Assembly (NCBI RefSeq): GCF_010468615.1
Contig: NZ_WUEH01000004.1
Span: 1 to 64,000 of the forward strand
From: Pseudodesulfovibrio sp. JC047
GTDB taxonomy: Bacteria > Desulfobacterota > Desulfovibrionia > Desulfovibrionales > Desulfovibrionaceae
Direction: 5' to 3'
Length of the DNA stretch: 64,000 nucleotides
The first letter of the stretch is position 1; each line of letters opens with the position of its first letter. Shown here piece by piece: positions 24,473 to 33,507 of this stretch. The notes beneath the pieces are model-generated. The model saw nothing but the letters and a program-made list of their open reading frames with translations, searched no databases and was not told the origin of the DNA. Position numbers and translations under genes: made by a program.

Positions 24473-25435
24473 ATGCGTACACTCCTTGCTCTCTTGTTCA
24501 TACTGGCTTTGACCTGCACAGCAACCGCAAGTTCAAAGCCAGTCCTCCGTCTCTCTGGACCACCGATCATGGAAAGTGTGCCCTTGTTGGCCCTGTCACA
24601 GGATGACCAGCCATGGGCGCAAGGCTTTGACGGCCAGTTCATACCCTGGCACTCGCCGGACATGCTCCGGGCCATGGTTGCCGGGGGACAGGTGGATGCC
24701 GCCATCGTCACCACTGCAGTGGCGGCAATGTTACGGAGCAAGGGCGTCAAATGCAGGGTAGCCCTGTTGCACGAGGCCCCTGTCTGGATCATTTCGACCA
24801 GGCAGGGACCAGCCTCGCTGGACTCGCTCAAGGGCACCCTGCTCTTTCCCTTTGGTCCGGGTGAAATGCCGGAACTCTTCTTCAAGGCAACCATGGCTGA
24901 TTCGTCAGGAACAGTGATGACCAGGCACACCGGTGGTGCCCTGGAAGCGGTCAACCTGCTGCTGGCGGGTCAGGGCGATCACGCCATGCTCAGCGACCCG
25001 ACCGCCTCCATCGCCATTCAACGATCACGGTCCATGCAGGACAAGGGGGTTCCCCAGTTGGTCAAACGGGTGGATATGCGCACGGCATGGCAAGAGGCCT
25101 TTCCCGGGCACCATCTGGCCGCGAGCTGTGTGGCCTTTTTTGGCGAAATGTCCGAAGACTCCCGATTGATACAGGCCTTCAATATGGCCCATGAACACGC
25201 CTGTGACTGGGTACAGCACCACCCGAAAGCGACGCAGAAACTCCTCCATCAAAAATTCCCGGCTCTGGCCGCACAAGTACAACACGGAGCCATACAGGAT
25301 CTCGCCATTCGAACTCAGAATGGCCCGGAAGCGGTCACCGACGCGCTTTTCTATCTGTCGAAAATATATGCCTTGTCTCCGGCTGCCGTGGGCGGATCCA
25401 TGCCGGACAAAACGCTTTTCGAGACAGGACAATGA
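24473..25435 (+). CDS. ABC transporter substrate-binding protein, SsuA/NMT1-like
   Basis: A 320-residue periplasmic protein with a signal peptide (cleavage near TATASS) and a type II binding fold like SsuA/TauA/ThiY proteins (segments GQVDAAIVTTAVAAML and AGQGDHAMLSDPTAS). It starts 3 bp after the methyltransferase stop and overlaps the permease by 4 bp, so it belongs to the same uptake operon. Ligand unknown. Confidence 0.82.
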   Translation: MRTLLALLFILALTCTATASSKPVLRLSGPPIMESVPLLALSQDDQPWAQGFDGQFIPWHSPDMLRAMVAGGQVDAAIVTTAVAAMLRSKGVKCRVALLHEAPVWIISTRQGPASLDSLKGTLLFPFGPGEMPELFFKATMADSSGTVMTRHTGGALEAVNLLLAGQGDHAMLSDPTASIAIQRSRSMQDKGVPQLVKRVDMRTAWQEAFPGHHLAASCVAFFGEMSEDSRLIQAFNMAHEHACDWVQHHPKATQKLLHQKFPALAAQVQHGAIQDLAIRTQNGPEAVTDALFYLSKIYALSPAAVGGSMPDKTLFETGQ

Positions 25436-26199
25436 TCCCAAAAACACCATCAAAACTGCCACCGCTGTTTTTCAACATCGGGGGGCTGCTGCTTCTCATT
25501 CTTGGCTGGGAAGGACTGGCGCATGTCCAGTCCGGATTGGTCGTGGCCGGTCCGGCCGATACCTTGGCCGCCCTGTTCAGGCTGTTCACCGATCAGGCCT
25601 TTCTGACCCGCCATCTCTACCCGACATTGAAACGCATCGCCATGGCCCTGGGCTTTGGCGTATGCAGCGGGTTGATACTGGGTATCCTGGCCGGTCTGGT
25701 GGAACCGATCAGGCAGATGTTGGCCCCGGTCCGCTGGATTCTGACAAGCATTCCCGGCGTGATTATCGTCGTGGTATTCATGCTCTGGTTCGGCATGGGC
25801 ACAACCATGGTGGTCTGCATCACGGCGACCATGGTGGCCCCCATTGTCTATGTGAACACCGCCGACGGCATGGCGCAGGTTGACCGCGCCCTATTGGAAA
25901 TGGCCACGGTCTATCACCTGCCCCTGCGCGTCCGGCTGGCGCGCATCTATGCTGTCACTCTGGCCGGTCCATTGCTTTCAAGCGTGGTCATCGCCACGGG
26001 CAACGGTATCCGTATCGTGGTGCTGGCGGAAATGCTCGGTGCCAATCAGGGACTAGGCCACGCCCTGGCCATTGCCCGGGCCAACCTGCAAACCGATGAA
26101 CTCTATGCCTTGACCCTGCTGGCCATGCTGGTCATCGGCGGTGTCGAGGTGGTGCTGCTCCGCCCGGCCCGCAAAGCCGTTCAAAGGAGACAGGCATGA
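25432..26199 (+). CDS. ABC transporter permease, SsuC/TauC-like
   Basis: A 255-residue inner-membrane permease with about six helices and the BPD_transp_1 coupling loop (about residues 150-175: ALLEMATVYHLPLRVRLARIYA). It overlaps the binding-protein and ATPase genes by 4 bp each, indicating one transporter. Confidence 0.87.
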   Translation: MIPKTPSKLPPLFFNIGGLLLLILGWEGLAHVQSGLVVAGPADTLAALFRLFTDQAFLTRHLYPTLKRIAMALGFGVCSGLILGILAGLVEPIRQMLAPVRWILTSIPGVIIVVVFMLWFGMGTTMVVCITATMVAPIVYVNTADGMAQVDRALLEMATVYHLPLRVRLARIYAVTLAGPLLSSVVIATGNGIRIVVLAEMLGANQGLGHALAIARANLQTDELYALTLLAMLVIGGVEVVLLRPARKAVQRRQA

Positions 26200-26846
26200 C
26201 CCCGATCATTACCTTGCAAGACGTCCACAAACACTTTGGGGCACAGCCGGTTGTCAACGGCTTTTCCCTCACGGTCCAGCCAGGGGAAATTCTGGGGATG
26301 CTCGGTCCGAGCGGCATTGGCAAATCCACCATTCTCCGACTCATTGCAGGGCTTGAAACACCGGATTCAGGGGATATTCAGGTCAACTCCCCCCACATCG
26401 GCTATGTCTTTCAAGAGGCCCGCCTATTGCCGTGGGACACCGCGCTGAACAACGTGATTCTGCCCTTGCGCGCACAGGGCATGGACGCGCAGACAGCCAC
26501 GCAACGCGCCCGGCATTTCCTGCACCGCATGAAACTGTTCGCGGCGGAAAACGCCTATCCGCATCAACTCTCTGGAGGAATGCGCCAACGAGTCGCATTG
26601 GCCCGGGCCTTTGCCATCAGCCCGGATATCCTCTTGCTGGACGAACCCTTTACCGGCTTGGATATCGACCTCAAAAAGATCATGCGGCAGCTCCTGGAAT
26701 CCACACTCAAGACCTGCAACGCCGCCGTGATTCACGTCACCCACGACGCCTCGGAACTGCTGGCCGGGACCAATCGGATCATCCGACTCGGACCAGACAT
26801 CCCGGAACAAAACCCAGAGTCACTCTCCATGGCCATCACCGCATAA
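26196..26846 (+). CDS. ABC transporter ATP-binding protein, SsuB/TauB-like
   Basis: A 216-residue ATPase with Walker A GPSGIGKST, Q-loop YVFQEARLLPW, signature LSGGMRQRVALARA and Walker B ILLLDEPFTGLD. It is the last gene of the receptor/methyltransferase/ABC operon. It is shorter than many SsuB proteins at the C-terminus but has all ATPase motifs. Confidence 0.9.
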   Translation: MTPIITLQDVHKHFGAQPVVNGFSLTVQPGEILGMLGPSGIGKSTILRLIAGLETPDSGDIQVNSPHIGYVFQEARLLPWDTALNNVILPLRAQGMDAQTATQRARHFLHRMKLFAAENAYPHQLSGGMRQRVALARAFAISPDILLLDEPFTGLDIDLKKIMRQLLESTLKTCNAAVIHVTHDASELLAGTNRIIRLGPDIPEQNPESLSMAITA

Positions 26847-26971
26847 AAAGATATCGTATCCCGTTCTCTTTCCTTGAAGAACAATGCTGATCGCCACATA
26901 AGGGCATTCGATAAACACTTGAGAGATTCGTCAAACCACGCTACTTCTGTCTCCGAATTCAAGGAGTCAGT

Positions 26972-27541
26972 ATGGGAAATATAGAACTGGTCACCATTGC
27001 CATTGCCCTTGCGATGGACGCCTTTGCCGTTGCCATTGCCACAGGCGTATCGCTCAAATGCGTCAGCCCCCGGCAATCCTTTCGGCTGGCGTGGCATTTC
27101 GGCCTGTTCCAGGGACTCATGCCCATACTCGGCTGGTTTCTCGGACGCACGGTCAGCGGGTATATCGAAGCCTATGACCACTGGATCGCCTTCGGATTAC
27201 TGAGCTACATCGGATATAAAATGATCCGTGAAGCCTTCGAGGATGAAACGGAATCCCGAAACGACCCCACCAAGGGATGGTCGCTGGTCGTCCTGTCCAT
27301 TGCCACGAGCATCGACGCCCTCGCCGTTGGACTGAGCCTGTCCATGCTGGGCATCTCGGTCTGGTGGCCGTCACTCATCATCGGCATCGTGGCCCTGCTC
27401 TTCACCCTGATGGGCCTGCAATTGGGCAAGACCGCAGCCAAGGCTCGGTGTATCGGCAAATATGCCGAACTGGTCGGTGGCACGGTCCTGATCGGCATCG
27501 GTCTCAAGATTCTCTGGGAACACGGCGCGTTCGGACTATAA
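26972..27541 (+). CDS. mntP: Manganese efflux pump MntP
   Basis: A 189-residue membrane protein of the MntP (YebN) family with six helices and paired acidic motifs in the two halves: AIALAMDAFAVAIATGVSLK (about 8-27) and SIATSIDALAVGLSLSML (about 109-126). It exports Mn2+. A CAAGGAG ribosome site precedes the start. I saw no clear yybP-ykoY riboswitch in the 125 bp upstream. Confidence 0.92.
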   Translation: MGNIELVTIAIALAMDAFAVAIATGVSLKCVSPRQSFRLAWHFGLFQGLMPILGWFLGRTVSGYIEAYDHWIAFGLLSYIGYKMIREAFEDETESRNDPTKGWSLVVLSIATSIDALAVGLSLSMLGISVWWPSLIIGIVALLFTLMGLQLGKTAAKARCIGKYAELVGGTVLIGIGLKILWEHGAFGL

Positions 27542-27576
27542 AAAACGGGTCCACTCACAAAATCCACCGCGCCACC

Positions 27577-27604
27577 TTGACACGCGGATTATCGATAATA
27601 TATT
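27577..27604 (+). promoter_or_regulatory. Sigma-70 promoter and 12-bp palindromic operator of the GntR gene
   Basis: TTGACA (27577-27582) and TATATT (27599-27604) with a 16-bp spacer form a good promoter. The perfect palindrome ATTATCGATAAT (27588-27599) fills the spacer, so binding would block polymerase. The same palindrome recurs at 28291-28302. Confidence 0.7.
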
Positions 27605-27627
27605 CTCTACCAAACATGAAGGGAATC

Positions 27628-28251
27628 ATGAAAAAAACATTGATCAAAAAGGAATCCCTCAAGGATCAGGTCAGAACCATCCTGCTCGGGAAAATCATAT
27701 CAGGCGAATTGCCGCCCGGAAAGCGTCTCAAGATCGTTCCCATTTCAAAGGCTCTTGATGTCAGTCAGGCACCTGTTCGCGAGGCCATTCAGTGCCTTTT
27801 TACCAGCGGATATCTGGAACATATCCCCAATGTGGGATTCCGCGTGCGAGAATTTTCGGATCAGGAAGTACGGGAAACCTATCAGGTCCGACATGCCCTT
27901 GAAGTAGCGTCCCTCCAATCACTGACAGAAGATCCAAAGGCGTTGGCCGCTGAGCTGGACACCCACTTCACGCACATGGAACAGGCCGTTCGCGAAGAAA
28001 ATCACGCGGCATACATCCACCACAACAACCTGTTTCACCGAAGCATGATCGCCGCGTCTGGCAACGGGAAAATGCTCGAAGTCTGGGAAGCACTCCAGCT
28101 CCCGCACTACATGCGGCACACGTTGAGCACACTGGGCCTCACGTTGAAAACAGCCCTTCCATTGCACCCGCCCATCATTCAGGCACTCAAGGAAGGATTG
28201 ATCGGACAGGCCGTAAAAGCCTTAAAACACCACGACGATTCCATGCAATAA
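27628..28251 (+). CDS. GntR-family regulator with FCD-type domain
   Basis: A 207-residue regulator: N-terminal winged helix (about 8-75, with ISKALDVSQAPVREAIQCLFTSGYLE) and a helical FCD-type ligand domain (about 80-200). The ATG at 27628 is chosen over one at 27616 because GAAGGG lies at proper distance. A palindrome in its own promoter and the same palindrome before the next operon indicate autoregulation and control of the monooxygenase/nitroreductase/OYE genes. Ligand unknown; reactive quinones or nitro compounds would fit the target enzymes. Confidence 0.83.
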   Translation: MKKTLIKKESLKDQVRTILLGKIISGELPPGKRLKIVPISKALDVSQAPVREAIQCLFTSGYLEHIPNVGFRVREFSDQEVRETYQVRHALEVASLQSLTEDPKALAAELDTHFTHMEQAVREENHAAYIHHNNLFHRSMIAASGNGKMLEVWEALQLPHYMRHTLSTLGLTLKTALPLHPPIIQALKEGLIGQAVKALKHHDDSMQ

Positions 28252-28290
28252 CCATCGCATGGAACAAGGGTTCGTGTTTCCCGACAATTA

Positions 28291-28302
28291 ATTATCGATA
28301 AT
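28291..28302. promoter_or_regulatory. 12-bp palindromic operator upstream of the ABM/nitroreductase/OYE operon
   Basis: ATTATCGATAAT again, with the 15-bp sequence ATTATCGATAATATA identical to the copy in front of the GntR gene. A TATACA -10 box overlaps its right end (28302-28307). It lies 28 bp before the first gene. Confidence 0.7.
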
Positions 28303-28329
28303 ATACAATTTTCAAAAGGAGTTACTGAA

Positions 28330-28623
28330 ATGGAAATACGCATCATCGCACTCATTGAAGCCAAACCGGGGCATAGCATCCCGCTTCAGGAAAAACTCGA
28401 AGCTCTTGTTGCGGCAAGCCGAAGTGAGCCGGGGTGTCTGACCTATCAACTGCATCGCGACACGAAAAATCACGACAAATTTTTCATATATGAGATATGG
28501 GAAAATCAGACAGTTTTGGACACCCACAACAATGCGCCCCATTTCACGCATTTTGTCGAATCAACCACGGATATGGTCCAGACGCTTCAAGTCAATTTCC
28601 TCGAAGCAATCCATCAACCCTAA
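28330..28623 (+). CDS. Antibiotic biosynthesis monooxygenase (ABM, YgiN-like) domain protein
   Basis: A 97-residue single-domain ABM protein (EIRIIALIEAKPGH ... SRSEPGCLTYQLHRDTKNHDKFFIYEIWEN). The family includes quinol monooxygenases such as YgiN. It begins a three-gene operon with a nitroreductase and an old-yellow-enzyme family protein. AAAAGGAG precedes the start. Confidence 0.85.
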   Translation: MEIRIIALIEAKPGHSIPLQEKLEALVAASRSEPGCLTYQLHRDTKNHDKFFIYEIWENQTVLDTHNNAPHFTHFVESTTDMVQTLQVNFLEAIHQP

Positions 28624-28642
28624 ATGATCCGGAGATACCATC

Positions 28643-29311
28643 ATGAACAAACAAGAAATACTGAACGCATACAATTTTCGCCACGCCTGCAAGGAATTCG
28701 ACAGCACCAGGAAAATTCCGAATGAGGATTTCGAATTCATTCTCGAAACAGCTCGCCTGTCACCCAGCTCATTCGGTTTCGAACCGTGGCACTTCCTCAT
28801 CGTCCAGGATCCCGCTGTTCGCGAAAAATTCCTGCCCATGACCTGGGGTGCCCAACGCCAGTTCCCCACGGCAAGCCACGTCATTTTCACGCTGGTCAAA
28901 AAACCATTCTTCATGCGATATGACAGTGAGTACATCCAGACGTTCATGCGGAATATTCAAGAACTGCCGGAGGATATCGTCGAACTGAAGGGAGGCTTCT
29001 TCAAAACCTTTCAGGAATCCGATTTCAACCTGCTCGAATCTGACCGTGCCCTGACGGATTGGGCCGCGCACCAGACATACATCCCGCTGGCGAACATGAT
29101 GACGGCAGCCGCCATGATCGGCATTGACAGTTGTCCCATCGAAGGATTGCACCGAGCACAATTCGACGCCATGCTCGCTTCGGAACTCGACATCGACACC
29201 GACAAGTACACCATCGGGTACGCGGTCACCTTCGGCTATCGCAAGGAAGATCCCCGATCCAAGACCAGACAGGACATCTCAAAGGTCACCACCTGGATAG
29301 GAAAGGAATAA
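28643..29311 (+). CDS. Nitroreductase-family FMN oxidoreductase
   Basis: A 222-residue NfsB-like protein: N-terminal FRHACKEFD with the FMN-contact pattern, LSPSSFGFEPWHFLIV, and C-terminal GIDSCPIEG. Such enzymes reduce nitroaromatics and quinones with NAD(P)H. It is second in the GntR-controlled operon. Confidence 0.88.
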   Translation: MNKQEILNAYNFRHACKEFDSTRKIPNEDFEFILETARLSPSSFGFEPWHFLIVQDPAVREKFLPMTWGAQRQFPTASHVIFTLVKKPFFMRYDSEYIQTFMRNIQELPEDIVELKGGFFKTFQESDFNLLESDRALTDWAAHQTYIPLANMMTAAAMIGIDSCPIEGLHRAQFDAMLASELDIDTDKYTIGYAVTFGYRKEDPRSKTRQDISKVTTWIGKE

Positions 29312-29315
29312 CACG

Positions 29316-30425
29316 ATGCCATACACACACCTTTTCGAAAAAACGACATTAGGTCCCATTGAACTCGACAATCGAATCGTCATGGCACCCATGACCCGGT
29401 CCCGCAGTTCGCAACCCGGCGATGTGCCCAACGCGCTCATGGCCACATACTATGCGCAACGGGCCTCGGCAGGACTCATCATCACCGAGGCCACTCAGGT
29501 TTCCTTACAAGGAAAAGGCTATGCGAAAACTCCGGGCATCTTCTCCGGTGCCCAGATCGACGGGTGGACACTGACCACCGACGCGATCCACGCACAGGGA
29601 AGTTCAGCCTTTCTTCAACTCTGGCACGTGGGCCGGATCAGTGCTTCGGCCATCAACGGCTACCAACCGCTTGGTCCCAGTGCCTGTATCGCCAAAGACA
29701 CCACGGTCTATACCTTTGACGGCTCGACCAATGGAGACGCGGTCTTCATTCCCGTTGAGGAACCCCGAGAAATGACACAGGACGATATCGACCAGGTCGT
29801 TCAGGAATTCGCTCTTGGTGCGGAAAACGCCATACAGGCCGGATTCGACGGCGTGGAAATCCACGGTGCAAACGGATATCTCATCGACCAATTTCTGCGG
29901 AGCAATGCCAATAAGCGGACCGATGCCTACGGTGGTTCCAAAGAAAATCGCATCCGACTGTTACGCGAGATAACCGAGGCGGTCATCGAAAAGGTCGGTC
30001 GGGACAAAGTCGGTGTCCGGCTCTCCCCATTCATCAAGTTCAAAGACATGGATGACCCGGAAATTCTCGACACCATCATGGCCGCTGCCGCAATGCTCGA
30101 CGAGCTGGGTGTGGTCTATCTCCACTTGTGTGAAGCGGATTGGGACGACGCTCCAAAAATCCCGGATGAGTTCCGCACACAATTGCGCGCCGTCTATTCG
30201 GGGCATATCATCGCCACAGGCAACAAAACTCCCGACGAAGGAGAATCGCTTCTCGAAAAGGGACTGGTGGACATGATCGGATTTGGCCGAAAAATCCTGG
30301 CCAACCCGGACTACCCCGAACGCATCAAACAGAACGCACCGCTCAATGAGATTGTCGATACCCACACGCTTTTCGGAGGCGGCGACGCCTATGGGTATAC
30401 GGATTATCCGTTCTGGAAACCCTGA
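29316..30425 (+). CDS. Old yellow enzyme family alkene reductase (NemA-like)
   Basis: A 369-residue FMN oxidoreductase with the N-terminal NRIVMAPMTRSRS motif, the catalytic HGAN pair (EIHGANGYLIDQFL, about residues 182-185) and C-terminal GFGRKILANPDYPERI. NemA-type enzymes reduce electrophilic alkenes such as N-ethylmaleimide. It starts 4 bp after the nitroreductase gene and ends the operon at a terminator. Confidence 0.92.
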   Translation: MPYTHLFEKTTLGPIELDNRIVMAPMTRSRSSQPGDVPNALMATYYAQRASAGLIITEATQVSLQGKGYAKTPGIFSGAQIDGWTLTTDAIHAQGSSAFLQLWHVGRISASAINGYQPLGPSACIAKDTTVYTFDGSTNGDAVFIPVEEPREMTQDDIDQVVQEFALGAENAIQAGFDGVEIHGANGYLIDQFLRSNANKRTDAYGGSKENRIRLLREITEAVIEKVGRDKVGVRLSPFIKFKDMDDPEILDTIMAAAAMLDELGVVYLHLCEADWDDAPKIPDEFRTQLRAVYSGHIIATGNKTPDEGESLLEKGLVDMIGFGRKILANPDYPERIKQNAPLNEIVDTHTLFGGGDAYGYTDYPFWKP

Positions 30426-30463
30426 TATTCAACACGATCACATTCACCCACGCCATATTCAAT

Positions 30464-30492
30464 AAGGGGACCGCATTTCGCGGTCCCCTTTT
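30464..30492 (+). terminator. Terminator after the OYE gene
   Basis: A perfect 11-bp stem (AAGGGGACCGC ... GCGGTCCCCTT) with a 5-nt loop and a short T run (TTTT across the stem end) lies 39 bp beyond the OYE stop. Confidence 0.88.
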
Positions 30493-30693
30493 CAACGGAG
30501 ATCATCCCCATGTGGACACACAGCCAGCCACCATTCTCGCCGATATTCCCTCTTTCTCAACCCCATTTTCCCCACTTTGAAACGCCGTTCGCACACGCCC
30601 ATGCGGTATTTCCCATTGCCACATCCGGCGGAATCTTGTTATCTCCACATGTCTTGAGGTATTCCGTTTATGAACTAACATGAGGATTCAAGG

Positions 30694-31485
30694 ATGAAAC
30701 GTGTACTCACAATTCTGATGGTTATGGCTCTGAGTCTCTGCGCCGCCTCCGCCTTTGCGGCTGACGACTCCTGGGAACGTGTCAAGAACGCCGGACAGTT
30801 GGCTGTCGGTCTGGACGATGCCTTCCCTCCCATGGGTTTCCGCGATGACAACGGCACACTCGTCGGTTTTGATATCGAAACCGCCGAAGAAGTCGGCAAA
30901 CGCCTCGGTGTCAAGATCGCATGGCATCCCACCGAATGGAAAGGTGTCATCAACTCGCTGTACGCCAAAAAATATGACTGTATCTGGAACGGCATGACCA
31001 TCACTGCCGAACGTCAGAAAAAAGTCGCCTTTTCCAAGCCGTATCTGATCGACGGTCAGATCGCCACCGTGCGCATGGACGAAAAGGCCATCAAGACATT
31101 TGAAGCTCTTGAGGGCAAGAAAATCGGCGTTCAGGCTGGTTCCCCGGCCCTCGAAGCCGCCAAGAAGCTGCCCAAACCCGCTGCTGAAATTCGTGAATAC
31201 GATACCAATCCCAAGGCATTTCTCGATCTCGAAGCCGATCGTCTGGACTCGGTTGTCGTTGACAACGTGACTGGCCGTTTCTACATGGCTTCCCGTCCCG
31301 GTGAATTCCGCGCCCTGCCTGGTTACATCACCAAAGAAGCCTTTGGCGTTGCCTTCCGCATGGAAGACGCGGCACTGCGCGGCATGGTCCAGAAGGCCAT
31401 TGATGAAATGGTTGCCGACGGCACTCTGGGCAAGATCTCCCGCAAATGGTTTGGTGAAGATGTCACCAATCCCGCCAAGTGGTAG
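30694..31485 (+). CDS. Amino-acid ABC transporter substrate-binding protein
   Basis: A 263-residue periplasmic protein with a signal peptide (cleavage near AFAADD) and a family 3 solute-binding fold (VGLDDAFPPMGFRDDNGTLVGFDIETAEEVGKRL). This family carries polar amino acids. It is followed by its permease and ATPase. Confidence 0.92.
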   Translation: MKRVLTILMVMALSLCAASAFAADDSWERVKNAGQLAVGLDDAFPPMGFRDDNGTLVGFDIETAEEVGKRLGVKIAWHPTEWKGVINSLYAKKYDCIWNGMTITAERQKKVAFSKPYLIDGQIATVRMDEKAIKTFEALEGKKIGVQAGSPALEAAKKLPKPAAEIREYDTNPKAFLDLEADRLDSVVVDNVTGRFYMASRPGEFRALPGYITKEAFGVAFRMEDAALRGMVQKAIDEMVADGTLGKISRKWFGEDVTNPAKW

Positions 31486-31494
31486 TCTAAAGCC

Positions 31495-32532
31495 GTGATA
31501 ACAAAGCTTGACTCAATATTGAGGAGCGTCGTTCTTGCGACGCTCCTCGTTCTTTCCCTGTTCGCGCTTGGCGCGCAGGCCGCCCAGACCGCGACCGAAA
31601 ACGCCGACGCACTCATGCGCAAGGCCAACAACGTCATGGTCACCGGCGACCTTGAAGCCGCCATCGATCTCTATCTCCAGATTCCGGCACCCGGACCAAA
31701 TGGTGATGAAGGACAATTCGCGTCCAGCCGAATGCAGGCAGCACGACTCAAATTCGCGGTCAAGGACTTTCCTGCCGCCATCACCATTATCGAAGAACTT
31801 CTTGCTGTGTACCCGGACAACATAGAAGCCCTTCAGTTCAGAGATTCCGTTGAAGAAGCCATGCTCCCCCAGTGGAAACGGCTGCTGAACGACACGATCA
31901 AATTCGTTCCGCACCTTTTGAAGGGCAGCCTCATGACCCTGCTGCTGGTGGTCTTCACCATGGTGATTTCCCCGGTTGGCGGTCTGCTCATCGCCTTGGG
32001 ACGCATTGGCAACATCAGGGCCATCAACCGCCTGTGCTGGTTCATCATCTGGCTCTTTCGCGGCACGCCGCTCCTGCTTCAGCTCTTCTTCATCTACTAC
32101 GGCCTGCCCGCCCTCGGTATCACGCTGAAGCCCATTCCGGCAGCCCTCATCGGATTGGGACTGAACTACTCCGCCTATCTCGCAGAGATCATCCGAAGCG
32201 GTATCCAGTCCATTGACCAGGGACAGATGGAAGCGGCCGAAGCCATGGGCATGTCCAACTGGCAGGCCATGCGCCGGATCATCATCCCGCAGACCTACCG
32301 CGTCATTCTCCCGCCCGTTGGCAACGAATTCATCGCACTCATCAAGGACACCGCGCTGGTCTCCACCATCGCCATGGTCGAACTGATGCGCACGGCAGAC
32401 CAGCTGTTCAACGCCTCATTCAACATCACGGTGCTCGGTCTGGCCGCTGTTATCTACCTTATTTTCACCACCGTCTTCACCTTTGCCTTTGAACGGCTTG
32501 AAGATCGCGTGGGAGCATACGAGAAACGCTGA
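31495..32532 (+). CDS. Amino-acid ABC permease with an exported N-terminal TPR-like domain
   Basis: A 345-residue protein starting at GTG 31495. Residues 1-30 form a signal/anchor; about 30-115 look like TPR helices (ADALMRKANNVMVTGDLEAAIDLYLQIP and AVKDFPAAITIIEELLAVYPDNIEALQ). The rest (about 135-340) is a normal HisM/GlnP-type permease with EAAEAMGMSNWQAMRRIIIPQ as coupling loop. Standard permeases of this family are about 220 residues, so the front 115 are an unusual fusion, predicted to face the periplasm. It overlaps the ATPase gene by one base. Confidence 0.88.
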   Translation: MITKLDSILRSVVLATLLVLSLFALGAQAAQTATENADALMRKANNVMVTGDLEAAIDLYLQIPAPGPNGDEGQFASSRMQAARLKFAVKDFPAAITIIEELLAVYPDNIEALQFRDSVEEAMLPQWKRLLNDTIKFVPHLLKGSLMTLLLVVFTMVISPVGGLLIALGRIGNIRAINRLCWFIIWLFRGTPLLLQLFFIYYGLPALGITLKPIPAALIGLGLNYSAYLAEIIRSGIQSIDQGQMEAAEAMGMSNWQAMRRIIIPQTYRVILPPVGNEFIALIKDTALVSTIAMVELMRTADQLFNASFNITVLGLAAVIYLIFTTVFTFAFERLEDRVGAYEKR

Positions 32533-33296
32533 TGCAACCGCTTCTGGAACTCAAAAACATCGTCAAGACATTCGGCTCTCACCGGGCCGTTGACTCGGTC
32601 AATCTGTCCATGCAGGCCGGAGAAAAAACCGTTATCATCGGTCCGTCCGGCTCGGGGAAATCCACCCTGCTGCGGGCCATCAACATTCTGGAAACCATTG
32701 ATTCCGGAACCATTCTCTTTGAAGGCCACCCCGTTGGGTATCGCCAACTCAAAGGCAAGCAGGTCCTGGACAAGCCTAAGAATATCTGTCAGCTCCGCAC
32801 GCAAATCGGCATGGTTTTCCAACACTTCAACCTGTTTCCACACATGACCGTGGTCCAAAATGCCATGGAAGGTCAGGTGACAGTGCTGGGCACACCCAAG
32901 GCGGAAGCCCGGGCCGTTGCCATGAACATGTTGGAAAAAGTCGGCATGAGTGAATTCGCGGACCGTTTTCCGGCCTCGCTGTCTGGTGGACAAAAACAAC
33001 GCGCCGCCATTGCCCGAGCCCTGTCCATGAAACCGAAGCTGATGCTTTTTGACGAACCCACATCCGCGCTGGACCCGGAATTGGTCGGCGAAGTGTTTGG
33101 GGCCATCAAGCAACTGGCTGACGAAGGCATGACCATGATTATCGTCACCCACAACATGGGCTTTGCCCGTGAGATTGCGGACCACGTGGTCTTCATGGAA
33201 AACGGCTCGTTCCTGGCCAAGGGCGCGCCGGACGACTTCTTTGCCAAGCAGTGCAAAGACCCGCGAATTCAGAGTTTCATCGACCGCATTTTCTAA
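32532..33296 (+). CDS. Amino-acid ABC transporter ATP-binding protein
   Basis: A 254-residue GlnQ/HisP-type ATPase: Walker A GPSGSGKST, Q-loop MVFQHFNLFPHMTV, signature LSGGQKQRAAIARAL, Walker B LMLFDEPTSALD. It completes the importer with the two upstream genes. Confidence 0.94.
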   Translation: MQPLLELKNIVKTFGSHRAVDSVNLSMQAGEKTVIIGPSGSGKSTLLRAINILETIDSGTILFEGHPVGYRQLKGKQVLDKPKNICQLRTQIGMVFQHFNLFPHMTVVQNAMEGQVTVLGTPKAEARAVAMNMLEKVGMSEFADRFPASLSGGQKQRAAIARALSMKPKLMLFDEPTSALDPELVGEVFGAIKQLADEGMTMIIVTHNMGFAREIADHVVFMENGSFLAKGAPDDFFAKQCKDPRIQSFIDRIF

Positions 33297-33326
33297 AAAA
33301 ACGCCGTGCTTTTCACGACACATCAC

Positions 33327-33358
33327 TGGCCCGGGAAGACATATTTCCGGGCCATTTT
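33327..33358 (+). terminator. Terminator after the amino-acid importer
   Basis: The arms TGGCCCGG and CCGGGCCA surround a short loop and are followed by TTTTC. Confidence 0.85.
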
Positions 33359-33507
33359 CATGTCAAATTTCCCAGTCCTTTGGACTCCGTATCCAGATTC
33401 CTATCGACTTCACATCACGTTGTACGGTATCATTTGACCATGCAGGCACACACTCTTTCCCTGTCTTTGACGACAACCACGCTCAATATCCAAAAGGTTC
33501 CCACGCA

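Noticed and set aside
26847-26971. yybP-ykoY manganese riboswitch before mntP
   Set aside because: The 125-bp leader does not show the conserved riboswitch core by eye.
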